Made by a program: the position numbers and the translations under genes
Notes under the pieces: generated by a model
Database searches by the model: none
The model's input: only the letters and a program-made list of their open reading frames with translations
Told to the model about the DNA's origin: nothing
Shown: piece by piece, positions 8,871 through 18,109 of the stretch
How positions within the stretch are numbered: position 1 is the first letter of the stretch
Layout of the letters: each line of letters opens with the position of its first letter
DNA from: DATBGO01 sp050011895
GTDB taxonomy: Bacteria; Actinomycetota; Actinomycetes; Streptosporangiales; Streptosporangiaceae
Direction of reading: 5' to 3'
Length of the DNA stretch: 64,000 bases
NCBI GenBank assembly: GCA_050011895.1
Contig: JBEKIF010000006.1
Span: 124,001-188,000, forward strand

Positions 8871-11102
8871 ATGCTGATGCCTATGCCAACCGAAGACCAC
8901 GGCAGCGCTGCCGGGAGCGGGGAAGATCAGCCTTCAGCGGGGGCCGCGACCGTGGCGGACGCGCCGGGCGCGGCCGGCGAAGCGAGCGCGGCCGCCATGC
9001 TGGCGAAGGCCGGGCGCGACTACGGCTCTTTGCTCTGGGAGCCCGATGCGCAGGTCACGGCGAATGCCAAGATCACCGCCTATGCCAACTGGCTTGACGC
9101 CGAACATGGGGTCAGCTTGCGCGGCTACGAAGAACTCTGGCAGTGGTCGGTGGATGATCCCGGTCGTTTCTGGGGGACGGTGTGGGACTACTTCGGCGTG
9201 CTCGGGGACCGCGGAGAGGGCCCGGTACTGAGCGGTGGGCCGATGCCGGATGTCCGGTGGTTCACCGGGGCCACACTCAACTATGCGCGGAACGCGCTCA
9301 GTTCAGCCCAAACCAATCCAGAGCGAACCGCCGTCATCTTCCGGTCCGAGGGCGGCAGGGCCGGAGCGCTCAGCTACGCCGAGCTCGATCTCCAAGTCGC
9401 CAGAGTCCGTGAGGCGCTGCGGGCGCTTGGCGTCGCGAAGGGCGACCGGGTCGCGGCCTACCTGCCCAACACGCCAGAGGCGCTGATCGGCCTGCTCGCC
9501 ACCGCCAGCCTGGGCGCCATCTGGTCGTCGTGCTCGCCTGACTTCGGCGCACGCAGCGTTATCGACAGGTTCGCGCAGATAACGCCGAAGGTGCTGATCG
9601 CGGTCGACGGCTACGTCTATGGCGGCAAGTCCTTTGACCGGCGTACCGAGGTGGCAGGCATCGCATCCGCCCTGCCGGGCCTCGAAGCGGTGATCATGAT
9701 CGACTACCTGGCGGCGGCGGGCGGCGAGGCGAGCGGCGAGGCGGCCGGAGTGGCGGGCAGCGAGGTGCGGGGCGACGCGCTCGGCGAGACGGGCAGCCAG
9801 GTGCCAGCCGGGGGCCTTGGCGAGCTCCGGGTGCCGGTGCTGCCCTGGGACGCACTACCGGGCGGCGGGCCTGCGGCGGACGGCGGGGCGGGACCAGCGG
9901 CGTTCGAAGAGGTTCCCTTCGATCATCCGTTGTGGATCCTGTATTCCTCGGGTACAACCGGCCTGCCTAAGCCGATCGTGCACGGCCACGGCGGGATTGT
10001 GCTCGAGCACCTGAAGGTACTCGTCTTCCACCAGGACCTCGGGCCTGATGATGTCTTCTTCTGGTACACGACGACCGGCTGGATGATGTGGAACTACCTG
10101 GCCGGCGGCCTGCTGGCCGGGGCGACTGTGGTTGCCTACGACGGGAGCGCCACCCACCCGGGCATCGACGCGCTCTGGCGGCTGGCCGCCGAGGCCGGCG
10201 TCAGCTACGCGGGAACCGGCGCACCCTACCTGCTGGCCTGCATGAAAGCAGGCCTTCGGCCGGCCGCACAGCACGACCTGTCCAGGCTCCGCGGAGTCGG
10301 TTCCACCGGTTCCCCGTTGCCGCCGGAGGGCTTCCGCTGGGTCTACGCGGAGGTGGCAGCGGAGGGTTCCGACCTCGTTCTCGGCTCCGTCTCCGGCGGC
10401 ACCGACCTGTGCACCGGCTTCGTCGGGCCATGCCCGCTGCTGCCGGTCCGGGCCGGCGTGATCTCGGGCCGGTGCCTCGGTGCCGAGGTAGAGGCCTACG
10501 ATCCCGGCGGCCATCCGCTCGTCGGAGCCGTCGGGGAACTAGTGATCACCCGCCCGATGCCGTCGATGCCGGTGCGCTTCTGGAACGATCCGGGTGGCCA
10601 GCGATACCTAGCCAGCTACTTCGCCGACTTCCCCGGGGTGTGGCGGCACGGCGACTGGATCATGATGCTGCCCGACGGCGGCTGCGTGATCTACGGCCGT
10701 TCGGACGCCACCTTGAACCGCGGCGGGGTGCGGATGGGGACCAGCGAGTTCTACCGCGTTGTGGAGGGGCTGCCCGAGGTCGCTGACAGCCTGGTGATCG
10801 ACACCGGGCAACTAGGCCAGGACGGCAGGCTGCTCCTGTACGTGGTGCTGGACGGCGGCCAGGAGCTGGACGACGAGCTGGCCCGCCGGATCCGGTCGCA
10901 GCTGCGCACGCAGCTGTCGCCGCGGCATGTGCCCGACGAGATTCACCAGGTGCCGGGCATCCCGAGGACACTGTCGGGCAAGAAACTCGAAGTGCCGGTC
11001 AGGAAGATCCTGCAGGGGACGCCGGTGGCGGATGCGGCCGACCCGGATGCCCTGGCCAACCCGGAGGTGCTCGGTTTCTTCGCCCCTGGAGGGCAGCGGT
11101 GA
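8871..11102 (+). CDS. acsA: Acetoacetyl-CoA synthetase (acetoacetate-CoA ligase)
   Basis: 743 residues, longer than the usual ~650. It activates acetoacetate to acetoacetyl-CoA with ATP in the cytoplasm. Adenylate-forming motifs: ILYSSGTTGLPKPIVHGHGG (P-loop), WYTTTGWMMWN, the VGSTGSPLPPEGFRW and GGTDLCTGFVG segments specific to acetoacetyl-CoA synthetases, WRHGDW, and LNRGGVRMGTSEFY, closing with RTLSGKKLEVPVRKIL, which carries the acetylatable Lys. Residues about 279-335 are a Gly/Ala/Glu-rich insertion (EASGEAAG-like) coded by repetitive DNA between the core motifs. The start at 8871 is one of three clustered ATGs; TACGGT lies about 10 nt upstream, so a leaderless start is plausible. The stop overlaps the next gene by 4 bp. 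Confidence 0.92.
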   Translation: MLMPMPTEDHGSAAGSGEDQPSAGAATVADAPGAAGEASAAAMLAKAGRDYGSLLWEPDAQVTANAKITAYANWLDAEHGVSLRGYEELWQWSVDDPGRFWGTVWDYFGVLGDRGEGPVLSGGPMPDVRWFTGATLNYARNALSSAQTNPERTAVIFRSEGGRAGALSYAELDLQVARVREALRALGVAKGDRVAAYLPNTPEALIGLLATASLGAIWSSCSPDFGARSVIDRFAQITPKVLIAVDGYVYGGKSFDRRTEVAGIASALPGLEAVIMIDYLAAAGGEASGEAAGVAGSEVRGDALGETGSQVPAGGLGELRVPVLPWDALPGGGPAADGGAGPAAFEEVPFDHPLWILYSSGTTGLPKPIVHGHGGIVLEHLKVLVFHQDLGPDDVFFWYTTTGWMMWNYLAGGLLAGATVVAYDGSATHPGIDALWRLAAEAGVSYAGTGAPYLLACMKAGLRPAAQHDLSRLRGVGSTGSPLPPEGFRWVYAEVAAEGSDLVLGSVSGGTDLCTGFVGPCPLLPVRAGVISGRCLGAEVEAYDPGGHPLVGAVGELVITRPMPSMPVRFWNDPGGQRYLASYFADFPGVWRHGDWIMMLPDGGCVIYGRSDATLNRGGVRMGTSEFYRVVEGLPEVADSLVIDTGQLGQDGRLLLYVVLDGGQELDDELARRIRSQLRTQLSPRHVPDEIHQVPGIPRTLSGKKLEVPVRKILQGTPVADAADPDALANPEVLGFFAPGGQR

Positions 11103-11485
11103 GCGCCGAACGGGGCCGCCGCGGCGCGGCACCAAGTCGGGCCGGCGCCCGGCGCAGGCGGCTGGCCGAGCCATCGCTGCGGGATGCGCACGTCGGCCTG
11201 CTTGCTTCCCGCGGTCTGCCAGCGGAGACCGACGATCAGGTCATGTCCTCGCTCGCGGGTGTTGCCAGGGACCGGGCAAGTCACGATGATCTGTGGCAAC
11301 TGGCCGGGAATCTGCTGAGTCATGATGAGATGGCGGGTCTCTGGCGGACCAGGAACGGTCAGATGGTGGAGCGGCAGATCGGCACGAAGTCCGGAACGGG
11401 CGGCTCGACTGGCGCCCCGTACCTGCACCGGCGGGTGCCGTTGCGTTATTACCCGCTGTTGTGGGAGCTGCGAGATTGCCCATAG
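11099..11485 (+). pseudogene. C-terminal fragment of tryptophan 2,3-dioxygenase, coupled to AACS
   Basis: A 128-residue frame beginning at a GTG that overlaps the AACS stop (GTGA), with GGAGGG 5 nt before it. Its last ~65 residues match the C-terminal end of tryptophan 2,3-dioxygenase: SHDEMAGLWRTRNGQMVERQ, the IGTKSGTGGSTGAPYL loop and the FPELW-like YYPLLWELRD end. The family is about 270-280 residues, so more than half, including the substrate-binding N-terminal helices, is gone. The heme-ligand histidine expected in LWRxRHxxMVxRxIG is Asn86 here. It cannot be a working dioxygenase; it is a decayed remnant or a reused domain. The intact coupling signal suggests it is still translated. Confidence 0.7.
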
Positions 11486-11542
11486 CTGCGCAGGCCGGAC
11501 CGGCCAACGTCGTCCGGACCGGGACAAAGGGGAGTGAAGCCA

Positions 11543-14500
11543 ATGTCGGACAAGGCGGGCGAGGAGAAGGACAATGACATCCTGCTGGCTGACGCGACCC
11601 GGGCTGCCGCCGGCGCCAGTGCGGACGTTGGCGACGTATCGGGCTACTTGCAGGCCTATTTCCGGCACGTGGCGATAGATGATCTTGCTGCGGCAGGGCC
11701 GGGACGGATCGCCGCGATAGCGATCGAGCAGGCCAGGTTTGCCGCGCACCGGTCGCAGGGGCGCGCGCTGGTCCGGATCGGGCCCGGGACGGCGATCGAT
11801 CCGGCCAGGGACGTGATCTCCATTGTCACCGATGACATGCCCTTCCTCGTTGACTCGATATTGATGGAACTCGGCAGGCATCACCTGATACCCCGCCTGG
11901 TCGTCCATCCGCAGCTGCGGGTCAAGCGCGATGTCGCGGGGGCACTGCACGAGGTCCTCGGCGTGGTAGACGGCAGCGAGGCGGACCATGATGAGATCGC
12001 GGAGTCGTGGACGCATATCGAGATCGCCCGCCTGGATGAGACGGAGGCGGAGGGGCTCGAGGAGGACCTGCAGCGGATCCTGGGCGACGTGCGGGTAGCG
12101 GTCGAGGACTACCCGCGGATGCAGGCCAAGGCGGTGCTGCTCGCCGACGAGCTGGCCGTCTCCGGCGCGAGCCGCCCGCCGGCAGATGAGACAGGCGATC
12201 TGCCGGACGCCGAAGTCGAGGCACTGCTGCGGTGGCTGGCCGATGATCATTTCACCTTCCTTGGTTACCGCGAATACGACCTGGAGGACGGGCCTGACGG
12301 GTTGTGCCTGCGAGCGATCGCCGGCTCCGGGCTCGGCGTCCTGCGGCATGACAAGCACGGATCGAGCTCCTTCGCCGCGCTGCCTCCCGAGGTGCGGGCC
12401 AGGGCCCGGGAGCCCAAGCGGCTGGTCCTGACCAAGGCCAACTCGCGTTCCACCGTGCACCGGGCGACCTACCTCGACTACGTCTCCGTGAAACGGATCG
12501 ACAGCGCTAACCAGGTGACCGGCGAGTACCGGTTCCTCGGGCTGTACACGCACAGCGCCTACACCGAGAGCATCACCCGGATTCCGGTACTGCGGCGCAG
12601 GCTGACCCGGGTGCTCGAGTCAGCCGGGCTGACTGCTGACAGCCACGACGGCAAGGACATGGCCGAGGTACTCGAGAGCTATCCGCGCGAGGAGCTGTTC
12701 CAGACCGGGGCGGCCGCGCTCATCCCGATCGCAGCCGGCGTGCTGCGGCTGCGGGAGCGCAGGCAGACCCGGCTGTTCTTGCGCAAGGACATCTACGGCA
12801 GGTACATGTCCTGCCTGGTGTACCTGCCCAGGGACCGGTATACCACCAGGGTCAGGCTGCGTGCGCAGGACATCCTGCGCACCGCCCTGAACGGGACACA
12901 GGTGGACTACAGCGTGATGATCGGCGAATCGCCAGTGGCCAGGGTGCAGATCGTGGTGCGGGTGCCGCGCGGTCGCCTGGTGCCCGACGTGGCCGCCGCC
13001 GAGTTGGAGCGGAAGATCGCGGCGGTGGTCAGGTCCTGGGATGACGACTTCGCCGCGGAGGCGACCCGCCAGCTTGGCGAGCAGCGCGCCCGGGCGCTGA
13101 TCGCGATGTGCGGTAAGGCGATTCCTGAGACCTACAAGACGGACGTGCCGGCCAGCGCCGCGGTCAGCGACCTGGAGATGATCCTGCGGCTGCGGGAATC
13201 GGGCGGCACCGCCGCTTTCGAGCTGTGGGAGTCAGAGAGCTTCGTCGGCGGGATGCCGGTGAAGCACGCCAACGGCAGCGGCGCCAGCAGCAGCAGCGTA
13301 GGCGGCGGCAGCAGCGCAGGCAGAGGCGGCAGCAGCCCCGTCGGTGGCGGCAGCAGCGCGGGCGGTGGCGGCAGCAGCGCCGTCGGTGGCGGCAGCGGTG
13401 GCGGCAGCAGCGCGGGCGGAGGCGGCAGCAGCGCCGTCGGTGGCGGCAGCGGCGCCGTCGGTGGCGGCAGCGGCGCCGTCGGTGGCCGGCGGGTCTGGCG
13501 GCTGACGATCTACCGCTCCGGTTCCCCGATCACGCTGACCGACGTGTTGCCCAGGCTTCAGCACATGGGCCTGGATGTCGTCGATGAGCACCCATATGAG
13601 TTCAGCACGGCGGAGCCATTCTGGATCTATGACTTCGGGCTGCGCAGGAAACGGCCAGGAAGTGACGCGGGCACCGGCGGGCAGGGCGGCACGTCCCGGG
13701 TGCCCGCCTCGGTTGACGCGGTCAAGGTGCTGTTCGAGGACGCCCTTGGCGCACTGTGGCGAGGGGACATCGAGGACGACGGGTTCAATGCGCTCGTCGT
13801 TGAAGCGCACCTGTCCTGGCAGCAGGTGATGGTGCTGCGCGCTTACGCCAAGTACCTGCGCCAGACCGGCAGCACGTTCAGCCAGGACTACGTGGAGCAG
13901 GTGCTGGCCGCCAACATCACCGTCACCAGGCTGCTGGTGCGGTTGTTTGAGTCCAGGTTCGATCCGGACCGGCGGCATGGCGAGGTCGAGCGCAGCGAAG
14001 CGATCGCCGAGGAGATCCGCGGTGAGCTTGACGAGGTCGCGAGCCTCGACCAGGACCGGATCCTGCGGGCCTACTTCGGCCTGATCAGGGCCACCTTGCG
14101 GACCAACCATTTCCAAGGCCGCCAGGGCGAGCAACCGCCATACTTCGTGGTCAAGCTGGATGCGGCACGGGTCCCTGATCTGCCCGCACCGCGGCCCAAG
14201 TTCGAGCTGTTCGTCTACTCGCCGCGGCTGGAGGGCGTCCACCTGCGATTCGGCGATGTGGCCAGGGGCGGGCTGCGCTGGTCGGACCGGCGCGAGGACT
14301 TCCGCACCGAGATCCTCGGCCTGGCGAAGGCGCAGGAGGTCAAGAACTCGGTCATCGTCCCGTCCGGCGCCAAGGGCGGGTTCGTCTGCAAGCAGCTTGG
14401 CGATCCCGGCGACAGGGAGGCATATCAGGCCGAGGTGCTCGCCAGCTACCAGATGTTCATCAGCGCCATGCTTGATGTGACCGACAATCTCGTGGCAGCG

Positions 14501-16678
14501 CAGATCGTGCCGCCCAGCGGGGTGGTCCGTCATGACCGCAACGACCCCTACCTGGTGGTTGCCGCGGACAAGGGCACGGCGACGTTCTCCGATACGGCCA
14601 ACGAGATTGCGATCAAGCGCGGGTTCTGGCTGGGCGACGCGTTCGCCTCGGGCGGCTCGGAGGGCTATGACCACAAGAAGATGGGCATCACCGCGCGCGG
14701 CGCCTGGGAATCGGTCAAATTCCACTTCCAGACGCTGGGGACCAACGTCGAGGACACCGAGTTCACCGTCGTGGGAATCGGTGACATGTCCGGTGATGTG
14801 TTCGGCAACGGGATGCTGCTGTCGAAGCACATCAAGCTGGTGGCCGCCTTCGACCACCGGCACCTGTTCGTCGACCCCGATCCCGATCCCGCGGCCAGCT
14901 TCGCCGAACGGGCCAGGCTCTTCGCGCTGCCCAGGTCGTCATGGAACGACTACGACGAATCGCTGATCTCCGGAGGCGGCGGGGTGTGGCCGCGCAGCGC
15001 CAAGTCGGTGCCGGTCACGCCCGAGATGCAGGCGGTACTCGGGATCGCCGAAAGCGTGACCGCGCTCGCGCCCGACCAGCTGATCTCGGCAATCCTCGCG
15101 GCGCCGGTCGACCTGTTGTGGAACGGCGGGATCGGAACATACGTCAAGGGCACGACGCAGACCCAGGCCGATGCTGACGACCGGTCGAACGACGCCGTCC
15201 GGATTGACGCCTCGCAGCTGCGGGCCAGGGTGGTCGGCGAGGGCGGAAACCTGGGCCTGACGCAGGAAGCCAGGATTGAGTTCGCGCTGTCCGGCGGCCT
15301 CGTCAACACCGACTTCATCGATAATTCCGCGGGCGTGGATACCTCGGACCACGAGGTCAACATCAAGATCCTGCTGGACGGGGCGGTTCGCGGCGACGAG
15401 CTCAGCCGCGCCGGGCGCAATGAGCTGCTGCACGAGATGACCGATGAGGTCGGCCATCTCGTGCTGCAGCACAACTACCAGCAGAACCGGGCCCTGGCCG
15501 CGGCCCGTGCGCAAGCCAGCTCGATGCTGCACGTGCATTCCCGCTACATACGCAAGCTCGAACGCGACCGGCAGGGCCGGCGCAGCCTCGATGTGCTGCC
15601 CGGCGACAAGGAGGTCGCCGAGCGGCGGTCGGCCGGGACCGGCCTGACCGCGCCGGAATTCTCGGTGCTGCTCGCGCAGACCAAGATCGCGGCGGCCCAG
15701 GAGATCCTCGATTCCCGGCTGCCCGATGACCCCTTCCTGCGCGGGGCGCTGACCAAGTACTTCCCCATCCCGCTGCAGGAGCGCTTTGCCCGCCGGATGG
15801 GATCCCATCCGCTGCACCGGGAGATCATCACCACCGCTGTCGTCAACGACATGGTGGACCGGTCAGGGATCACCTTCCTGTTCCGCATCAACGAGGAGAC
15901 CGGCGCGTCCGTCCCCGACACCACGGCAGCCTGGCTGGTTGCCCGCGCGGTCTTCGACATGCCGGGCTTCTGGGCGCAAGTGGAGGCGCTCGACGGCAAG
16001 GTGGACACTGCCGTCCAGATCCTGCTCGCGCTGGAAGGCCGCAAGCTCACCGAGCGTGCCACCCGCTGGCTGCTGCACAGCCGCCGGGCATCCTTCGATA
16101 TCCAGGAGACCGTCGATTTCATGGCAGGCGGTGTCGTCACCGTGGCCGCGGGGATTCCCAAGCTGCTCATCGGACGGGACCTGGCCGGGTTCGATGAGCG
16201 CAAGGACTCGTTTACCTCGCGCGGCGTTCCCGGCGAACTCGCCGAGCGCGTGGCCGCCATGGTGCCCGCGTACTCCGCCTTTGACATTGTGGACACCGCC
16301 GCCGGAATCGGGCGCTCGGTCGAGGAGACAACCGAGGTGTACTTCGATCTCGCTGACCGGCTGCAGATCACCAGGCTGCGGGACCGCATTACCGCGCTGC
16401 CCAGGGACGAGCGCTGGAATACGATGGCCCGCGCCGCGCTCCGCGATGATCTTTATACCGCGCATGCAGCGATGACCAGGGACGTACTCATGGTGACGGG
16501 TCCGGGCAGTCCTGAGGAACGGCTGGCCGCCTGGACGGAGCGGAACGACTCCGCCGTGCGCCGGGCGACCCAGACGCTCACCGAGATCTGGGAGAGCGAT
16601 GCCTTTACGGTGGCCACCCTGTCGGTCGCGGTCCGCGCCATCCGGACCCTGGTGGCGACCAGCACGCTGCCAGGCTGA
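11543..16678 (+). CDS. gdh: NAD-specific glutamate dehydrogenase, large (180-kDa type)
   Basis: 1711 residues from the ATG at 11543 (GGAG 8 nt upstream; a GTG at 11534 lies inside that ribosome site). Large NAD-GDHs convert glutamate to 2-oxoglutarate and ammonia. Seen in order: N-terminal ACT-like regulatory region (DDMPFLVDSILMEL), a conserved central region (HFTFLGYREYDLE), the catalytic core with WSDRREDFRTEILGLAKAQ, the substrate lysine in PSGAKGGFV (about residue 940), the nucleotide-binding VGIGDMSGDVFGNGML (about 1080) and LWNGGIGTYVKG, then a helical C-terminal region. Residues about 577-649 are a Gly/Ser linker of GGGSSAG units coded by repetitive DNA (13270-13487), unlike anything typical for this enzyme. 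Confidence 0.93.
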   Translation: MSDKAGEEKDNDILLADATRAAAGASADVGDVSGYLQAYFRHVAIDDLAAAGPGRIAAIAIEQARFAAHRSQGRALVRIGPGTAIDPARDVISIVTDDMPFLVDSILMELGRHHLIPRLVVHPQLRVKRDVAGALHEVLGVVDGSEADHDEIAESWTHIEIARLDETEAEGLEEDLQRILGDVRVAVEDYPRMQAKAVLLADELAVSGASRPPADETGDLPDAEVEALLRWLADDHFTFLGYREYDLEDGPDGLCLRAIAGSGLGVLRHDKHGSSSFAALPPEVRARAREPKRLVLTKANSRSTVHRATYLDYVSVKRIDSANQVTGEYRFLGLYTHSAYTESITRIPVLRRRLTRVLESAGLTADSHDGKDMAEVLESYPREELFQTGAAALIPIAAGVLRLRERRQTRLFLRKDIYGRYMSCLVYLPRDRYTTRVRLRAQDILRTALNGTQVDYSVMIGESPVARVQIVVRVPRGRLVPDVAAAELERKIAAVVRSWDDDFAAEATRQLGEQRARALIAMCGKAIPETYKTDVPASAAVSDLEMILRLRESGGTAAFELWESESFVGGMPVKHANGSGASSSSVGGGSSAGRGGSSPVGGGSSAGGGGSSAVGGGSGGGSSAGGGGSSAVGGGSGAVGGGSGAVGGRRVWRLTIYRSGSPITLTDVLPRLQHMGLDVVDEHPYEFSTAEPFWIYDFGLRRKRPGSDAGTGGQGGTSRVPASVDAVKVLFEDALGALWRGDIEDDGFNALVVEAHLSWQQVMVLRAYAKYLRQTGSTFSQDYVEQVLAANITVTRLLVRLFESRFDPDRRHGEVERSEAIAEEIRGELDEVASLDQDRILRAYFGLIRATLRTNHFQGRQGEQPPYFVVKLDAARVPDLPAPRPKFELFVYSPRLEGVHLRFGDVARGGLRWSDRREDFRTEILGLAKAQEVKNSVIVPSGAKGGFVCKQLGDPGDREAYQAEVLASYQMFISAMLDVTDNLVAAQIVPPSGVVRHDRNDPYLVVAADKGTATFSDTANEIAIKRGFWLGDAFASGGSEGYDHKKMGITARGAWESVKFHFQTLGTNVEDTEFTVVGIGDMSGDVFGNGMLLSKHIKLVAAFDHRHLFVDPDPDPAASFAERARLFALPRSSWNDYDESLISGGGGVWPRSAKSVPVTPEMQAVLGIAESVTALAPDQLISAILAAPVDLLWNGGIGTYVKGTTQTQADADDRSNDAVRIDASQLRARVVGEGGNLGLTQEARIEFALSGGLVNTDFIDNSAGVDTSDHEVNIKILLDGAVRGDELSRAGRNELLHEMTDEVGHLVLQHNYQQNRALAAARAQASSMLHVHSRYIRKLERDRQGRRSLDVLPGDKEVAERRSAGTGLTAPEFSVLLAQTKIAAAQEILDSRLPDDPFLRGALTKYFPIPLQERFARRMGSHPLHREIITTAVVNDMVDRSGITFLFRINEETGASVPDTTAAWLVARAVFDMPGFWAQVEALDGKVDTAVQILLALEGRKLTERATRWLLHSRRASFDIQETVDFMAGGVVTVAAGIPKLLIGRDLAGFDERKDSFTSRGVPGELAERVAAMVPAYSAFDIVDTAAGIGRSVEETTEVYFDLADRLQITRLRDRITALPRDERWNTMARAALRDDLYTAHAAMTRDVLMVTGPGSPEERLAAWTERNDSAVRRATQTLTEIWESDAFTVATLSVAVRAIRTLVATSTLPG

Positions 16679-16760
16679 GAAGCAGGCTGACGAAGCCGGG
16701 ACTGGGAAGCCGGGACTGGGAAGCAGGCTGACCAAGCCGGGACTGGGAAGCCGGGACTGG
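16679..16760. repeat. 41-bp tandem duplication after gdh
   Basis: Two copies (16679-16719 and 16720-16760) that differ at one base, each containing GAAGCCGGGACTGG units in tandem. The array starts directly after the gdh TGA. Confidence 0.9.
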
Positions 16761-16907
16761 AATGTGCTGCTCACTGGCCAGTCTGCCGGGCTGATCAAGC
16801 GCCCGAAAACTGTCACTGAGCGGCCACGCTGAGCAGGCAAATCAGGCGGCGCACGAGGTCCGCGCAGTGATCGGTACGGCCGAAACCTACGGCTTGTCAG
16901 CCTCGCG

Positions 16908-16913
16908 TAGGCT
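16908..16913 (+). promoter_or_regulatory. -10 box of prfB (leaderless)
   Basis: TAGGCT lies 7 nt before the ATG at 16921, supporting this start over the in-frame ATG at 16867. The -35 is weak. Confidence 0.45.
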
Positions 16914-16920
16914 TTCCCGC

Positions 16921-18024
16921 ATGGCTATCGACCCAGCGGGTGAGCTCTCTGAGCTGTCGTCCAAGCTCGCCAGCGTCGAAGCCGTCCTGGACCCCGATGC
17001 GATGCGCAAGGAGGCCGACGGCTTGCGCCAGCGTGCCTCCGATCCTGGTCTCTGGAGCGACCAGGAACAGGCGCAGGCGGTCACTCGCAGGCTCTCCTAT
17101 CTCGAGGGCGAGCTGGCCAGGCTTGATGGCCTGGGCAGGCGGCTCGACGACACCAAGGTGATGTTCGAGCTCGCGGATAGCGAGAACGACCAGCCGACGC
17201 GCGAGGAGGCCACCCGTGACCTGGCCCGGCTGCGTAAGGAGATAGACCAGCTGGAGATCAGGACGTTGCTGGCCGGGGAGTACGACGCCCGCGAGGCACT
17301 GATCTCGATCAACGCGCAGGCGGGCGGCGCCGACGCGGCCGACTGGGCCGAGGGTCTGCAGCGAATCTACCTGCGCTGGGCGGAGCGGCACGGCTACCCG
17401 ACTGAGGTCTACGACACCTCCTACGCGGAAGAGGCCGGGATTAAGTCGACTACCTTCGCGATCAAGGCGCCCTATGCGTATGGGACGCTGCGCGGCGAGC
17501 ACGGCACGCACCGGATGGTCCGTATCTCCAAGTACGACAACCAGGGGCGCAGGCAGACCTCGTTTGCTGGCGTCGACGTGATCCCGGTGGTCCAGCAGGC
17601 CGACCACATCGAGGTACCCGAGGACGAACTGCGTATTGACGTGTTCCGGTCGAGCGGGCCAGGCGGCCAGGGCGTCAACACCACCGACTCGGCCGTCCGG
17701 ATCACCCACCTGCCGACCGGGATCGTGGTCTCCTGCCAGAACGAGCGCAGCCAGATCCAGAACCGGGCCACCGCCATGGCGGTCTTGCAGGCCAAGCTCC
17801 TCGAGCGCAAGCGGGAGGAGCAGCAGGCGAAGATGGCTCAGTTGCGCGGTGAGCACGCGGGAAGCTGGGGCACCCAGATCCGCAACTATGTCCTGCACCC
17901 GTACCAGAACATCAAGGACCTGCGGACCGGCTATGAGACAGGAAACACCGCGGCCGTCCTCGACGGCGAGATCGACGACTTCATCGAGGCGGAGATCCGC
18001 TGGCTCCGCACCCAGGGGCTGTAG
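16921..18024 (+). CDS. prfB: Peptide chain release factor 2, variant stop-recognition tripeptide
   Basis: 367 residues, normal length. RF2 recognises UGA and UAA and triggers peptide release. The GGQ loop is intact (SSGPGGQGVNTTDSAVRITH), as are the helical N-terminal domain and GEHGTHRMVRI. Directly after that, where RF2 proteins carry SPF (in RKSPFDSGGRRHTSF of E. coli), this protein reads SKY (residues 203-205; codons TCC AAG TAC at 17527-17535): the Ser is kept, Pro is Lys and Phe is Tyr. The frame is continuous, so there is no programmed +1 frameshift. It heads the core block with ftsEX and smpB. Confidence 0.95.
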   Translation: MAIDPAGELSELSSKLASVEAVLDPDAMRKEADGLRQRASDPGLWSDQEQAQAVTRRLSYLEGELARLDGLGRRLDDTKVMFELADSENDQPTREEATRDLARLRKEIDQLEIRTLLAGEYDAREALISINAQAGGADAADWAEGLQRIYLRWAERHGYPTEVYDTSYAEEAGIKSTTFAIKAPYAYGTLRGEHGTHRMVRISKYDNQGRRQTSFAGVDVIPVVQQADHIEVPEDELRIDVFRSSGPGGQGVNTTDSAVRITHLPTGIVVSCQNERSQIQNRATAMAVLQAKLLERKREEQQAKMAQLRGEHAGSWGTQIRNYVLHPYQNIKDLRTGYETGNTAAVLDGEIDDFIEAEIRWLRTQGL

Positions 18025-18059
18025 CCGCGCCGTAACCCGTTTGCAACGACGCGGGCTGA

Positions 18060-18109
18060 CGATTCTCCTGGCGCCCGCACCACCGCCTGGTGCGCAACAG
18101 GAGGATTCG
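18060..18109 (+). promoter_or_regulatory. Hairpin enclosing the Shine-Dalgarno of the lipoprotein gene
   Basis: An upper stem CGCACCA (18076-18082) / TGGTGCG (18088-18094) with a 5-nt loop is perfect. A lower stem pairs 18060-18070 (contains CTCCTG) with 18098-18109 (contains CAGGAGG), with one mismatch and one bulge. The AGGAGG ribosome site (18099-18104) and the first base of the GTG start are thus paired. It could also act as a prfB terminator, but there is no T-run. Confidence 0.45.

Noticed and set aside
10943..12553. A 536-codon frame antisense to AACS, the TDO fragment and gdh
   Set aside because: No family match, no ribosome site, and the plus strand has convincing enzymes throughout.
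16921..18024. Programmed +1 frameshift in prfB
   Set aside because: The frame is continuous from the ATG with no internal UGA near residue 25.
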